Made by a program: the position numbers and the translations under genes. Below are positions 48,258 through 58,487 of a stretch of DNA of 64,000 bases, in pieces (positions within the stretch are counted from its first letter, which is position 1; every line of letters starts with the position of its first letter). The DNA is from Staphylococcus delphini (GTDB lineage: Bacteria; Bacillota; Bacilli; Staphylococcales; Staphylococcaceae), in NCBI RefSeq assembly GCF_900636325.1, contig NZ_LR134263.1, positions 1,488,001 through 1,552,000 of the forward strand, in the 5' to 3' direction. Under the pieces are notes generated by a model. The model had not been told where the DNA came from, did not search any database, and saw only the letters and a list, made by a program, of their open reading frames with translations.

Positions 48258-48293
48258 GAACTAAGGTTATATCGCATAACCTTAGTTCTTTTT
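48258..48293 (+). terminator. Terminator after rpsA
   Basis: GAACTAAGGTTAT pairs perfectly with ATAACCTTAGTTC over a short loop, followed by T5. Confidence 0.92.
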
Positions 48294-48616
48294 ATTGCGA
48301 TATTTTGTCGTCTAACTTGACTACAACCGCATCAATACTTCTTCTCAAACTTTTTATACATACCTATCCGCATTTCAAATTCAGTTATATGACCACATCC
48401 CATTTTTAACGCAAAAGCCAAAATCCATCATTCTAACCCTATTCAAACAAATAAAAATGTATTCCTACACTTTATAAGGGGTACTTTTCAGCAATGCTTT
48501 TGTTCGCGACACTTGACGTGATATAATAGCGTTGTTATGTATCGAACAATGCGAAATAGACTTGCACAGACTGATATATTCAATATTTAAGTTATTCATA
48601 GAGAGGAAGAACAAGC
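48294..48616. other. Intergenic region between rpsA and der
   Basis: No supportable gene on either strand. The first 200 bases are pyrimidine-rich on the + strand and otherwise featureless; the last part holds the der promoter and leader. Confidence 0.6.
48499..48527 (+). promoter_or_regulatory. Possible extended -10 promoter of der
   Basis: TGATATAAT (TATAAT at 48522-48527) with the extended -10 TG; the -35 candidate TTTGTT 17 bases upstream is weak. Confidence 0.45.
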
Positions 48617-49927
48617 ATGACGAAACCTGTAGTTGCTATCGTGGGGCGTCCTAACGTAGGAAAATCTACAATTTTTAACCGCATCGTCGGAGAACGTGTA
48701 TCTATTGTTGAAGATACACCTGGTGTGACGCGTGACCGTATTTATTCAAGCGGTGAATGGCTCACAAATGAGTTTAATGTGATTGATACAGGTGGTATCG
48801 AGATCGGAGACGCACCATTCCAAACTCAAATTCGCGCACAAGCTGAAATCGCGATTGACGAAGCTGATGTGATCATATTCATGGTGAATGTCCGTGAAGG
48901 GGTCACACAAAATGATGAACTTGTGGCTCAAATACTTTATAAATCTAAAAAACCGGTTGTATTGGCTGTTAATAAAGTCGACAATCCAGACATGCGCAAT
49001 GATATTTATGATTTTTATTCACTCGGTTTTGGAGAACCTTTCCCACTTTCGGGTTCACACGGTCTAGGTTTAGGGGACTTATTAGAAGAGGTCGCAAAAC
49101 ACTTTAAAAAAGAAACGCCAGACCCTTATGACGATGATACAATTCGTTTGTCATTAATTGGTCGACCTAATGTAGGGAAATCAAGTTTAATTAATGCCAT
49201 TCTCGGCGAAGAACGCGTTATCGTATCTAATATTGCTGGTACAACGCGAGATGCCATCGATACCGTTTACAGCTATGAAGGCCAAGATTACGTACTGATT
49301 GATACAGCAGGAATGCGTAAAAAGGGTAAGGTTTATGAATCAACTGAAAAGTACTCGGTATTACGTGCATTGAAAGCCATTGAGCGTTCCAATGTCGTTC
49401 TTGTTGTTTTAGATGCAGAACAAGGCATTATTGAACAAGATAAACGTGTTGCTGGATATGCGCATGAAGAAGGAAAAGCGATTGTGATTGTCGTCAACAA
49501 ATGGGATACGTTAGAAAAAGATAGCAATACGATGAAAAAGTTTATGGATGAAGTACGCAAAAACTTCCAATTTTTAGATTATGCACAAATTGCTTTCGTA
49601 TCAGCAAAAGAAAAAACACGTTTGCGTACACTTTTCCCATTAATTAACGAAGCGAGTGAAAATCATAAAAAACGTGTTCAAAGTTCAACATTGAATGAAG
49701 TAATCACAGATGCCATTGCAATGAATCCAACACCGACAGATAAAGGCCGTCGACTCAATATTTTCTATGCAACTCAAGTGGCGATTGAACCACCGACATT
49801 TGTGGTATTTGTAAATGACGTCGAACTGATGCATTTCTCATACAAGCGTTATCTTGAAAATCAAATTAGACAAGCATTTGGGTTTGAAGGTACACCCGTA
49901 CACATTATTGCACGTAAACGAAATTAG
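48617..49927 (+). CDS. der: Ribosome assembly GTPase Der (EngA)
   Basis: Essential double GTPase for 50S subunit assembly, 436 residues. Two complete G domains: GRPNVGKS at 10-17 and again at about 182-189, each with its DTxG and NKxD motifs (NKVD and NKWD), and a C-terminal KH-like domain. AGAGGAAG precedes ATG 48617. Stop and the first base after it join the gpsA ribosome binding site. Confidence 0.96.
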   Translation: MTKPVVAIVGRPNVGKSTIFNRIVGERVSIVEDTPGVTRDRIYSSGEWLTNEFNVIDTGGIEIGDAPFQTQIRAQAEIAIDEADVIIFMVNVREGVTQNDELVAQILYKSKKPVVLAVNKVDNPDMRNDIYDFYSLGFGEPFPLSGSHGLGLGDLLEEVAKHFKKETPDPYDDDTIRLSLIGRPNVGKSSLINAILGEERVIVSNIAGTTRDAIDTVYSYEGQDYVLIDTAGMRKKGKVYESTEKYSVLRALKAIERSNVVLVVLDAEQGIIEQDKRVAGYAHEEGKAIVIVVNKWDTLEKDSNTMKKFMDEVRKNFQFLDYAQIAFVSAKEKTRLRTLFPLINEASENHKKRVQSSTLNEVITDAIAMNPTPTDKGRRLNIFYATQVAIEPPTFVVFVNDVELMHFSYKRYLENQIRQAFGFEGTPVHIIARKRN

Positions 49928-49942
49928 ATGGAGGGGATAAAC

Positions 49943-50941
49943 ATGACGAACATTACAGTGTTTGGTACAGGAAGTTTTGGTACTGCATTGGCTAATGTGC
50001 TTGCAGACAATGGCCACAACACATTAATGTGGGGTAAAACATCAACAACAGTAGACGAAATCAACCACGAACATACAAATCATAATTATTTAAAAGGGGT
50101 TACGCTTAATACGTCAATTCAAGCGACAACAGATATTCAGACCGCAATTGACCATGCTGATATATATTTAATCGCATTGCCAACAAAAGCGATTAGAGAA
50201 GTTATGTCGCAAGTCAATCAATTGCTGACTTCAAAAAAATCTTTTATTCATGTTACTAAAGGGATTGAGAATGCAACATTTAAGCGTGTTTCAGAAATGT
50301 TGGAAGACTCCATTTCACCAGAATATAACGCTGGCATTGGGGTGCTTTCTGGTCCAAGCCATGCCGAAGAAGTGGTGATCAAACAACCAACAACCGTATC
50401 AGCAGCTTCAAGTAATCCAGAATTACGCAAATTGATACAAGATTTATTCATGACGGATTATTTACGTGTGTATACCAATGATGATCTTGTCGGCGTAGAA
50501 CTTGGTGGTGCACTTAAAAATATTATTGCCATTGCGAGCGGCGTCCTTGCCGGTATGGGCTTTGGTGATAATGCAAAAGCTGCTTTAATGACGCGCGGTT
50601 TAGCAGAAATTACACGTTTAGGTGTTAAACTTGGCGCCGATCCGCTCACATTCCAAGGTTTAGGCGGCATTGGTGATTTAATTGTAACGTGTACTTCTAC
50701 GCATTCAAGAAACTATTCTCTCGGTTATCAACTTGGTAAAGGAAAAAGTTTAGATGAAATCATGAATCATATGAACATGGTTGCTGAAGGCGTGTACACA
50801 ACTGAATCGGTGTACAATCTTTCTAAAAAAGAAAATGTTGAAATGCCAATTACTGAAGCGTTGTATCATGTTTTATTTGAAAATCAACCTGTTGAACAAG
50901 CAGTCAAAGCGTTAATGGGACGCACAAAAAAATCAGAATAA
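49943..50941 (+). CDS. gpsA: NAD(P)-dependent glycerol-3-phosphate dehydrogenase
   Basis: Makes sn-glycerol 3-phosphate from DHAP for phospholipid synthesis. Cofactor motif [14 protein letters not shown] at the N-terminus, KGIE and GPSHAEEV segments, and the substrate-site [14 protein letters not shown]. Length 332. ATG 49943 is preferred to ATG 49928 because GGAGGGG lies between them. It follows der, an order conserved in Bacillus (engA-gpsA). Confidence 0.95.
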   Translation: MTNITVFGTGSFGTALANVLADNGHNTLMWGKTSTTVDEINHEHTNHNYLKGVTLNTSIQATTDIQTAIDHADIYLIALPTKAIREVMSQVNQLLTSKKSFIHVTKGIENATFKRVSEMLEDSISPEYNAGIGVLSGPSHAEEVVIKQPTTVSAASSNPELRKLIQDLFMTDYLRVYTNDDLVGVELGGALKNIIAIASGVLAGMGFGDNAKAALMTRGLAEITRLGVKLGADPLTFQGLGGIGDLIVTCTSTHSRNYSLGYQLGKGKSLDEIMNHMNMVAEGVYTTESVYNLSKKENVEMPITEALYHVLFENQPVEQAVKALMGRTKKSE

Positions 50942-51062
50942 AGATAGAAATTGACCATTTTCATGACAAAATTATAAAAAAATCAACAAAAAGCGATTAA
51001 ATCAACGTTTTTCTTGTATAAATCGTTGCAGTCTTGCATTCGCTTGTGTTAAAGTCATACCA

Positions 51063-51085
51063 TAATGATAATTGAATTATCATTA
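51063..51085. repeat. Perfect 23-bp palindrome at the hup promoter
   Basis: TAATGATAATT-G-AATTATCATTA, 11-base arms around one base, about 30 bases before the hup start. It contains TGATAAT...ATTATCA half-sites as in a Fur box, but separated by three bases instead of one. It overlaps the probable transcription start region and could be an operator or a 5' hairpin. Confidence 0.7.
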
Positions 51086-51111
51086 CATAACCTTTGAGGA
51101 GGTGAATTGAC

Positions 51112-51384
51112 ATGAACAAAACTGACTTAATTAACGCTGTTGCAGAACAAGCTGATTTAACTAAAAAAGAAGCTGGTTTAGCTGTTGATGCTGTTTTTGA
51201 AGCAATTCAAAAATCATTAGCTAAAGGTGAAAAAGTACAATTAATCGGTTTCGGTAACTTTGAGGTACGTGAGCGTGCCGCGCGTAAAGGTCGCAACCCT
51301 CAAACAGGTAAAGAAATTGACATCCCTGCAAGCAAAGTTCCAGCTTTCAAAGCAGGTAAAGCATTAAAAGATGCTGTGAAATAA
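51112..51384 (+). CDS. hup: DNA-binding protein HU
   Basis: Nucleoid protein of 90 residues that bends DNA without strict sequence preference. [12 protein letters not shown] start, [21 protein letters not shown] arm region and [11 protein letters not shown] end are canonical. A strong GAGGAGGTGA ribosome binding site suggests high expression. It is separated from gpsA by 170 bases holding a palindrome, and is followed by a terminator, so it is probably monocistronic. Confidence 0.97.
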   Translation: MNKTDLINAVAEQADLTKKEAGLAVDAVFEAIQKSLAKGEKVQLIGFGNFEVRERAARKGRNPQTGKEIDIPASKVPAFKAGKALKDAVK

Positions 51385-51393
51385 TTCAATTAT

Positions 51394-51437
51394 TAGGAAA
51401 GGGGCTGGGACACAATGGCGTTTTCCAGCCTTTCCTA
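51394..51437 (+). terminator. Terminator after hup
   Basis: TAGGAAAGG-GGCTGG pairs with CCAGCC-TTTCCTA. It belongs to the GGCTGGGACA hairpin family. Confidence 0.8.
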
Positions 51438-51439
51438 TG

Positions 51440-51862
51440 ATTAATGCTACCCATAACATCGTCATTTCAATGCGCTTCAAACGATTTGTATTCATACATA
51501 GACTTCTTTTTATTTCCGTCTTTTCAAAAGTTTATCCACTTCATTTCGATTTATAAACTTCTTTAAGAAAGTAATCCTTCATTCTTTTTGTATCATTTCA
51601 TTGGCTTACGTCCTATCATGATGATCAATCTGTCTCCATTGATTTGTATATACATTTTAATTTCATACTTTTTTAACAAAATTTATTCACTTCAACTAAA
51701 GCATGACTCATCACGTTGATTTGTATAACACTTTCTTAACAACATTAAATCAAGCAACATCAAACTTCATTCATGGCTTTTATGACAAAAAAAGCAAATC
51801 AGATTTAATTTTTAGGTTGATAGTGTTAAGATAGAGAGTGATTAAAATTAGAGGTGTGTCAA
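51440..51862. other. AT-rich intergenic region with degenerate direct repeats
   Basis: No gene on either strand. GATTTGTAT occurs at 51483, 51641 and 51718, with a variant GATTTATAA at 51548, and each is followed by related C/T-rich sequence; TTTATCCACTTC (51531) and TTTATTCACTTC (51682) repeat as well and resemble DnaA boxes at eight and seven of nine positions. The meaning is unclear. The hepS promoter should lie at the right end. Confidence 0.5.
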
Positions 51863-52432
51863 ATGGAGAATACTTTTGAATGTTTACAACAACAACTTGA
51901 TAAACGATTGAACCAACTCAATCGCCCCCAAAATATACATATCAATCGAACTTTAAGTCAATTGTTAGATCAACTTGATGTGCCTTTAAATGCAAAACTT
52001 GCGTGCCTCTCTATTGATACATCAATGAAACATCTTGATCGTATCAGTTATTATCATTATGAACGTGATGCCATACTCATAGGTGATTTGCTGAGTGCAC
52101 ACTATTATCAGTTACTTGCTGATTTGAAAGATGTTGAACTACAACTCCAAATGAGCCAAGCGATTGTAAAAATAAATGAATTAAAATCCTATATTCAACA
52201 TCAAAAAGATATACACGCTAATGCAAATTTAAAAGATATGATGATTACGATTGAAACATTGTTAATTCAAGTATTGATAAAACATTACCGTATCGAACAG
52301 TCTTTTAGTGATATACGCCATCAACTGATTCAACAACTCGACGTACAACAATTGAGTTACTTAGTCGATTGGCAGCCAGATGAGATCAACGACATGATCA
52401 TAGCATTACAAAACTATACAAAAAGTAAATGA
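51863..52432 (+). CDS. hepS: Heptaprenyl diphosphate synthase component I
   Basis: Non-catalytic partner of HepT that sets chain length in the two-subunit prenyl synthase making the menaquinone side chain. The 189-residue helical protein has low sequence conservation; the assignment rests on the HEPPP-synthase-1 pattern (LNAKLACLSIDTSMKHLDRI, DAILIGDLLSAHYYQLLA) and on the conserved hepS-menG-hepT order. ATG 51863 is chosen over GTG 51854, which is part of the AGAGGTG ribosome binding site. Confidence 0.85.
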   Translation: MENTFECLQQQLDKRLNQLNRPQNIHINRTLSQLLDQLDVPLNAKLACLSIDTSMKHLDRISYYHYERDAILIGDLLSAHYYQLLADLKDVELQLQMSQAIVKINELKSYIQHQKDIHANANLKDMMITIETLLIQVLIKHYRIEQSFSDIRHQLIQQLDVQQLSYLVDWQPDEINDMIIALQNYTKSK

Positions 52433-52441
52433 GGTTTCAAA

Positions 52442-53155
52442 ATGACTAAAAACAAGGCAAATAAAGCACAAGTCCATGAAGTGTTTCAAAATATTTCTGG
52501 CAAATATGACCGTTTAAATAATATTATTAGCTTCGAACAACATAAAGTGTGGCGCAAAAAAGTAATGAAAGAAATGAACGTACAAGCAGGGACAATTGCT
52601 TTAGACGTCTGTTGTGGGACTGCTGATTGGACGATTGCTTTAAGCCAAGCAGTCGGGCCAGAAGGTGAAGTGACTGGACTGGATTTCAGTGAAAATATGC
52701 TTAAAGTGGGCGAAGAAAAAACGGCGCATATGGACAACATTAGACTTGTTCAAGGTGATGCGATGGCATTGCCGTTTGATGACAATGCATTTGACTATGT
52801 GACAATCGGGTTTGGATTACGTAATATTCCAGACTATTCAAAAGCATTGTCAGAAATGTATCGCGTCCTGAAGCCAGGTGGTATGGCTGTATGTTTAGAA
52901 ACTAGCCAACCGACGATGCCAGTCTTCAAACAAGGGTATCGTCTGTATTTTAAATTTGTGATGCCCATCTTCGGTAAAATCTTTGCGAAATCAAAACAAG
53001 AATATGAATGGCTCCAGCAGTCTGCATTCGATTTCCCAGATCGCGAAACTTTAAAGAAAATGTTTGAAGATGTCAACTTTGAAAATGTCAAAGTCCGTAG
53101 CTTTACAGGTGGCGTGGCTGCCATGCACTTAGCTTATAAACCCAAAACGAACTAA
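52442..53155 (+). CDS. menG: Demethylmenaquinone methyltransferase
   Basis: SAM-dependent C-methylation, the last step of menaquinone synthesis (UbiE/MenG family). Early [18 protein letters not shown] motif, SAM motif [10 protein letters not shown] (54-63), GLDFSENML and GFGLRNIPD motifs. Length 237. GAGGTTTC lies before ATG 52442. It is set between the two subunits of the side-chain synthase, so the operon makes the tail and finishes the ring. Confidence 0.95.
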   Translation: MTKNKANKAQVHEVFQNISGKYDRLNNIISFEQHKVWRKKVMKEMNVQAGTIALDVCCGTADWTIALSQAVGPEGEVTGLDFSENMLKVGEEKTAHMDNIRLVQGDAMALPFDDNAFDYVTIGFGLRNIPDYSKALSEMYRVLKPGGMAVCLETSQPTMPVFKQGYRLYFKFVMPIFGKIFAKSKQEYEWLQQSAFDFPDRETLKKMFEDVNFENVKVRSFTGGVAAMHLAYKPKTN

Positions 53156-53172
53156 TTAAAAGGTGATTATGC

Positions 53173-54129
53173 ATGTCGAAATTAAATTTGAATCAAGAAA
53201 TTAAAAAAATTGAAAATACTTTGAAACAGTTGATTCAATCTGAGGATTCAACACTCCAAAGTGCTGCAGATCACCTTTTATCATCAGGAGGTAAACGCGT
53301 TCGACCGTTATTCGTGATTTTGAGCAGTTACGTCGGTGAAAATCCTGCTAATGATGCGACATATCGCGTTGCTACAGCGTTAGAGTTGATTCATATGGCA
53401 ACGCTCGTCCATGATGATGTGATTGATTTCAGTGATAAAAGACGTGGCAAGTTAACTATCGAGAAGAAGTGGGATCAACCGACTGCGATTTTAACCGGTA
53501 ATTTTCTACTTGCACGTGCGTTAGAACATTTGTCTTATATTCAGGACAGTCGCATTCATCAAACGCTGTCTCATGCGATTATCGAAGTGTGTCGCGGAGA
53601 ACTTTTCCAATTCCAAGACCAATTTAGAGCAGAACAATCGATTACGAACTATTTGCGTCGAATCAATCGCAAAACTGCGCTATTAATGCAGCTCGCTACT
53701 GAAGTAGGTGCGATGAGTTCACAGACGGACGATCAAACGATTCGAAAAATGCGTGATATTGGTCATCATATCGGCATGAGTTTCCAAATTGTTGATGATG
53801 TTTTAGATTTTACGAGTACAGAAAAGAAACTCGGTAAACCTGTCGGAAGTGACTTGCGCAATGGTCACATGACACTCCCTGTATTATTAGCGATGAAGCA
53901 GAACGCACAATTAAAAGAAAAAGTCGCAACATTAACGCCGGATTCACCAACTGAAGACTTTGATTGGTGCATTGAACAAATACGTCAATCTGAAGCGATT
54001 TCTCAATCTTTAAACGTCAGCCAACAATATCTCGACAAAGCTTCAACGTTATTGGAAACATTACCTAAAAACGAGATTAAACCACATTTCAGAAAATTAA
54101 TAAAAAGATTACAAAACAGAATGAATTAA
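53173..54129 (+). CDS. hepT: Heptaprenyl diphosphate synthase component II
   Basis: Catalytic trans-prenyl synthase, 318 residues. First Asp-rich motif DDVID (81-85, without the insertion seen in IspA), second DDVLD (about 209-213), SSGGKRVRP for IPP binding and [25 protein letters not shown] precedes ATG 53173. It works as a heterodimer with HepS to give a C35 (or similar) chain for menaquinone; exact chain length is not readable. Confidence 0.93.
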   Translation: MSKLNLNQEIKKIENTLKQLIQSEDSTLQSAADHLLSSGGKRVRPLFVILSSYVGENPANDATYRVATALELIHMATLVHDDVIDFSDKRRGKLTIEKKWDQPTAILTGNFLLARALEHLSYIQDSRIHQTLSHAIIEVCRGELFQFQDQFRAEQSITNYLRRINRKTALLMQLATEVGAMSSQTDDQTIRKMRDIGHHIGMSFQIVDDVLDFTSTEKKLGKPVGSDLRNGHMTLPVLLAMKQNAQLKEKVATLTPDSPTEDFDWCIEQIRQSEAISQSLNVSQQYLDKASTLLETLPKNEIKPHFRKLIKRLQNRMN

Positions 54130-54210
54130 TCACCTTTCCTGTTGAAAGCGCTTTAAACAAATGATAGGATAATCTTGTAATACATAAAAACACAGGGGGC
54201 ATTGCGCATC

Positions 54211-54663
54211 ATGGAAAAAAGTTTTGTAATGATTAAACCGGACGCGGTACAACGTAAATTAATTGGTGAAATTGTTCAACGCATCGAACAAAAGGGATTA
54301 AAGCTTGTAGGGGCTAAATTAATGACAGTTCCACAATCTTTAGCTGAGACACATTATGGTGAACATGAAGGAAAGCCATTTTACGACTCATTGATTTCTT
54401 TCATTACATCAGCACCCGTTTTTGCGATGGTTGTAGAAGGTGAAAACGCTGTGGCCGTTGCACGTCATATTATCGGTAGTACGAATCCTTCTGAAGCGAC
54501 ACCTGGTTCCATTCGTGGTGATTTAGGTTTAACGGTTGGGCGTAATGTCATTCACGGTTCAGACTCAGTGGCATCTGCTGAACGTGAAATTGCACTTTGG
54601 TTTAAAGACGAAGAAATCAGTTCATACCATACACCGGATGAAACATGGTTATATGAAGCATAA
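54211..54663 (+). CDS. ndk: Nucleoside diphosphate kinase
   Basis: Phosphorylates NDPs to NTPs through a phospho-His intermediate. Begins [15 protein letters not shown]; the catalytic His115 is in RNVIHGSDS. Length 150. The AGGGGG site lies 11 bases before ATG 54211, which is long; TTG 54202 is only two bases after it and would add three residues, so homology decides. It follows hepT, as in Bacillus (hepT-ndk). Confidence 0.95.
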   Translation: MEKSFVMIKPDAVQRKLIGEIVQRIEQKGLKLVGAKLMTVPQSLAETHYGEHEGKPFYDSLISFITSAPVFAMVVEGENAVAVARHIIGSTNPSEATPGSIRGDLGLTVGRNVIHGSDSVASAEREIALWFKDEEISSYHTPDETWLYEA

Positions 54664-54681
54664 TATTTAAACTCATTTCAT

Positions 54682-54720
54682 GGGGCTTGGACATTCAGTT
54701 GTCTGGGCCCTTTGATTTGT
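54682..54720 (+). terminator. Terminator after ndk
   Basis: GGGCTTGGACA (54683-54693) pairs with TGTCTGGGCCC (54700-54710), using three G-U pairs, then a T-rich tail. It is a diverged member of the CTGGGACA family. Confidence 0.6.
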
Positions 54721-54936
54721 TTCTACACATCGATCCATCATCATTTTGTATCGTCTAATTGTAACGTTATATTGAATCAAACGATGATCGCCAACGCCTT
54801 GTTTATAAATGGATTTTATCGAATTCACTTTAACCGTTAAAAGCGGTGAATAGCAAAAGTGTTTTCTATTAATTTATTTTTCATTTTGTGCTATGATATG
54901 AAACATATGAACTAAAAGGTAGGGGGAGTGCTCATC

Positions 54937-56106
54937 ATGTTGAGATTTTTAACGTCTGGAGAATCACACGGTCCACAATTAACGGTCATTATTGAAGGAC
55001 TACCAGCAAATATGACTATTGATATTGATCAAATCAACGAAGAAATGTTTAAGCGTCAAGGTGGTTATGGAAGAGGCCGTCGTATGCAAATTGAAAAGGA
55101 TACGGTAGAAATCGTTTCAGGTGTGCGCCATGGTTATACATTGGGCAGTCCTGTCACGATCGTCATTAAGAATGATGATTTTACACATTGGCGTAATATT
55201 ATGGGTGCTGCACCCATTTCAGAAGAAGAGAAAGAAAATATGAAACGTGTCATTACGAAACCAAGACCCGGTCATGCAGATTTGGTCGGTGGCATGAAAT
55301 ATAACCATCGTGATTTACGTAATGTACTTGAACGCTCATCTGCACGTGAAACAGCCGCACGCGTTGCTGTGGGGGCACTTTGTAAGCAATTGTTGAAACA
55401 GTTAGGCATCGACGTTTATAGCCGTGTCGTTGAAATCGGTGGTATTAAAGACGAGGGCATTTATGACATTGATACTATTGTTGAAAATGTTGATAAAAAT
55501 GATGTCCGTGTTATTGACGACAGTATTGCACAAGCGATTCGCGATAAAATTGATAGTGCTAAAAAAGAAGGCGATTCTATCGGCGGTGTCGTCCAGGTCA
55601 TTGTTAACCATATGCCAATCGGAATCGGTAGTTATGTCCACTATGATAGAAAACTTGATGGCCGAATTGCACAAAGTGTTGTTGGCATTAACGCATTTAA
55701 AGGTGTGAGTTTTGGTGAAGGCTTTAAAGCGGCAGAAAAATTAGGCAGTGAAATTCAAGATCCGATCTTATATTCAGAGGAACAAGGCTATTACCGCGCA
55801 TCAAATCATCTCGGCGGTTTAGAAGGCGGTATGTCAAACGGTATGCCGATTATCGTGAATGGTGTGATGAAGCCTATTCCAACGTTGTATAAACCACTTG
55901 CATCAGTAGATATTAACTCTAAAGAACCATTTAAAGCGACGATTGAACGATCAGACAGTTGTGCGGTACCTGCTGCAAGTATTGTTTGTGAACATGCTGT
56001 CTCATATGAAATTGCGAGAACTATTTTAGAGGAGTTTGGTTCTCATGACTTTTCACGTCTCGCACAACAAGTCGCTGAAAGACGCGAACTGAACCAAACA
56101 TATTAA
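54937..56106 (+). CDS. aroC: Chorismate synthase
   Basis: Converts EPSP to chorismate with reduced FMN. Begins [12 protein letters not shown], has the [18 protein letters not shown] segment, the [15 protein letters not shown] signature and the [11 protein letters not shown] motif. Length 389. ATG 54937 follows GGGGGAGTG; the frame is open three codons further. An extended -10-like TGCTATGAT lies at 54889-54897. It heads the aroC-aroB-aroA cluster. Confidence 0.95.
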   Translation: MLRFLTSGESHGPQLTVIIEGLPANMTIDIDQINEEMFKRQGGYGRGRRMQIEKDTVEIVSGVRHGYTLGSPVTIVIKNDDFTHWRNIMGAAPISEEEKENMKRVITKPRPGHADLVGGMKYNHRDLRNVLERSSARETAARVAVGALCKQLLKQLGIDVYSRVVEIGGIKDEGIYDIDTIVENVDKNDVRVIDDSIAQAIRDKIDSAKKEGDSIGGVVQVIVNHMPIGIGSYVHYDRKLDGRIAQSVVGINAFKGVSFGEGFKAAEKLGSEIQDPILYSEEQGYYRASNHLGGLEGGMSNGMPIIVNGVMKPIPTLYKPLASVDINSKEPFKATIERSDSCAVPAASIVCEHAVSYEIARTILEEFGSHDFSRLAQQVAERRELNQTY

Positions 56107-56122
56107 TGATAGGTGATAAATC

Positions 56123-57196
56123 ATGCAATTAACAACGACATATCCGGACCACAATTATCCGATTATTATTGAACATGCTGCATTCGACCAATTAGATGCG
56201 CTCGTTTCTAACTACCAACATGTGTTTGTGTTTGTCGATCAAAACGTCTATACAACTTGGGAAGCCAAGATTTCTAAGTTCGTTCATCATCATGCATATA
56301 CCACGTTTCAACTCCCTTCAGGTGAACAAGTGAAGTATATGGCGCAGTATGAACATTATATTGAGGCGCTACTTGCCCATCAACCAACGCGTAATACGTG
56401 CTTAATCGCAATTGGCGGCGGTGCAACAGGCGATTTCGTTGGCTTTTTAGCCGCAACATTATTACGCGGCGTTGACTTTATTCAAGTCCCTACAACGATT
56501 CTTGCCCATGATTCGAGTGTTGGCGGTAAAGTGGGTATCAATACGACACACGGTAAAAATCTTGTCGGTGCCTTTCATCGTCCAAAAGCGGTCATTTACG
56601 ATTTAGAGTTTCTCACTTCATTACCTTATTCGGAAATATTAAGCGGTTATGGTGAAGTATATAAACATGCATTGTTGAATGATGCGCAATCAGTACAGAC
56701 GCTTGAAAATGCTTATCCCGATAACGGACATTTAAGAGCGTTGTATGGGATTGAAAAGTATTTAATTAACGGGATTCAAACAAAGCTGCAAATTGTATTG
56801 AATGATGAAAAAGAACGTGGTCAACGTCAATTTTTAAATTTAGGTCATACGTTGGGTCATGCGATCGAATATCAATATCAACTTGCACATGGTCACGCTG
56901 TCATGATGGGGATTGTCTATCAATTTATCGTTTCAAATCTATTATTGGACACGCATTTTGATATTCCACATTACTTCAAGTATTTAAATCGTTTAGGTTA
57001 TCCGTTAGATGTGATTCGCCAATTTGAATTCGAACCGTTATTTAAACTCATGCGCAATGACAAGAAAAATGATGCAAAGGGTGTACGCATGGTTCTGCTA
57101 CAAGCAATTGGTGACCCTATCGTTAAACACGTTGAAACACCTATATTAGAAAAAGCACTTGAGACATTCAAACAACAATATCTTGAGGTGATATAG
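56123..57196 (+). CDS. aroB: 3-dehydroquinate synthase
   Basis: NAD+- and Zn-dependent cyclisation of DAHP to dehydroquinate, 357 residues. NAD-binding GGGATGD (98-104), VPTTILAHDSSVGGKVGIN (122-140) and the zinc-binding H-x10-H region NLGHTLGHAIEYQYQLAHGHAV (two halves). GATAGGTGAT precedes ATG 56123. The stop abuts the start of aroA. Confidence 0.95.
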   Translation: MQLTTTYPDHNYPIIIEHAAFDQLDALVSNYQHVFVFVDQNVYTTWEAKISKFVHHHAYTTFQLPSGEQVKYMAQYEHYIEALLAHQPTRNTCLIAIGGGATGDFVGFLAATLLRGVDFIQVPTTILAHDSSVGGKVGINTTHGKNLVGAFHRPKAVIYDLEFLTSLPYSEILSGYGEVYKHALLNDAQSVQTLENAYPDNGHLRALYGIEKYLINGIQTKLQIVLNDEKERGQRQFLNLGHTLGHAIEYQYQLAHGHAVMMGIVYQFIVSNLLLDTHFDIPHYFKYLNRLGYPLDVIRQFEFEPLFKLMRNDKKNDAKGVRMVLLQAIGDPIVKHVETPILEKALETFKQQYLEVI

Positions 57197-58486
57197 ATGG
57201 AAAAAATTATGATTAACGGGCCACTCATTGGTGAAGTATCCGTACCTGGCGATAAATCAATGACGCACCGAGCGATTATGCTGGCTTCTTTAGCACAAGG
57301 ACGCTCTGTTATACATCAACCTTTACTCGGTGAAGATTGTTTACGTACAGCAAAAATATTTGAAAAGTTAGGCGTTAAAATGGACATTACAGATGAAGCC
57401 ATGACGATTGACTCACCTGGTTATGCTCATTTTCAAACGCCACACCAAACGTTATATACAGGTAATTCAGGCACGACGACACGTTTGATGGCCGGATTGC
57501 TTGGTGGATTAGGCATTCAAAGTGTGTTGTCTGGAGATGCGTCTATCGGCAAAAGACCTATGGACCGTGTGCTTCAACCGCTTCGACAAATGCATGTCAA
57601 CATTTCAGGTGTAGAGGATAACTACACACCACTTATCATTGGACCTAGTGAAGTCAAAGGGATTCATTATGATATGCCAGTTGCAAGCGCGCAAGTGAAG
57701 AGTGCCATTTTGTTTGCAAGCTTATTTGCTCAAAATACGACAACGATTCGCGAAATAGATATGTCACGCAACCATACTGAGACGATGTTTGCCCATTATG
57801 GTATTCCTGTTCAAACACAAGATTTAACAGTGACCTTACCAGGCGAAGGGATTCATCATATCCAACCGCGCGACTTCGAAGTACCTGGAGATATTTCATC
57901 GGCAGTCTTTCTCATCGTGGCGGCATTAATTACACCAGGTAGTGACATTACGCTTCATAACGTTGGCATAAACCCAACCCGTGACGGAATTATCGAAATC
58001 GTTGAGCGTATGGGCGGCAATATTTCACTTTCAAATCAAACAAATGGTCCAGAGCCCACTGCAACGATTCGTGTGCAATATACACCTGGTTTAAAGGGTA
58101 TTGAAATTGGTGGCGGTCTTATTCCAAGATGTATTGATGAGCTACCGACAATTGCGTTACTCTGTACACAAGCACATGGTTCAAGTATCATAAAAGATGC
58201 TGAAGAATTAAAAGTGAAAGAAACCAACCGTATTGATACAACAGCAATTGAACTCGGTAAGTTAGGTTTAAAACTTAAGCCGACTAACGACGGACTCATC
58301 ATCGAACCGTCAACAATCAGTCAAATTCAACCTGTTGACAGTCATAACGACCATCGTATCGGTATGATGTTAGCCGTTGCTTCACTTATGACACCAGAAC
58401 CGATTGAAATTGCACAATTCGAAAGTGTCAATGTGTCATTCCCAGGGTTTTTGCCACTACTTAAACAATTAGAAAATGAGGGATAG
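57197..58486 (+). CDS. aroA: 3-phosphoshikimate 1-carboxyvinyltransferase (EPSP synthase)
   Basis: Adds enolpyruvate from PEP to shikimate 3-phosphate. PEP/S3P-binding [11 protein letters not shown] (17-27), TGNSGTTTR (88-96), VASAQVKSA, the [12 protein letters not shown] and late KVKETNRI and HNDHRI motifs, all intact. Length 429. The TGNSGT segment indicates the class II type common in staphylococci. GAGGTGATA at the end of aroB supplies the ribosome binding site. Confidence 0.95.
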   Translation: MEKIMINGPLIGEVSVPGDKSMTHRAIMLASLAQGRSVIHQPLLGEDCLRTAKIFEKLGVKMDITDEAMTIDSPGYAHFQTPHQTLYTGNSGTTTRLMAGLLGGLGIQSVLSGDASIGKRPMDRVLQPLRQMHVNISGVEDNYTPLIIGPSEVKGIHYDMPVASAQVKSAILFASLFAQNTTTIREIDMSRNHTETMFAHYGIPVQTQDLTVTLPGEGIHHIQPRDFEVPGDISSAVFLIVAALITPGSDITLHNVGINPTRDGIIEIVERMGGNISLSNQTNGPEPTATIRVQYTPGLKGIEIGGGLIPRCIDELPTIALLCTQAHGSSIIKDAEELKVKETNRIDTTAIELGKLGLKLKPTNDGLIIEPSTISQIQPVDSHNDHRIGMMLAVASLMTPEPIEIAQFESVNVSFPGFLPLLKQLENEG

Positions 58487-58487
58487 T

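Noticed and set aside
51063..51085. The hup palindrome as a canonical Fur box
   Set aside because: The TGATAAT/ATTATCA half-sites are three bases apart instead of one, so it was kept only as an unexplained palindrome.
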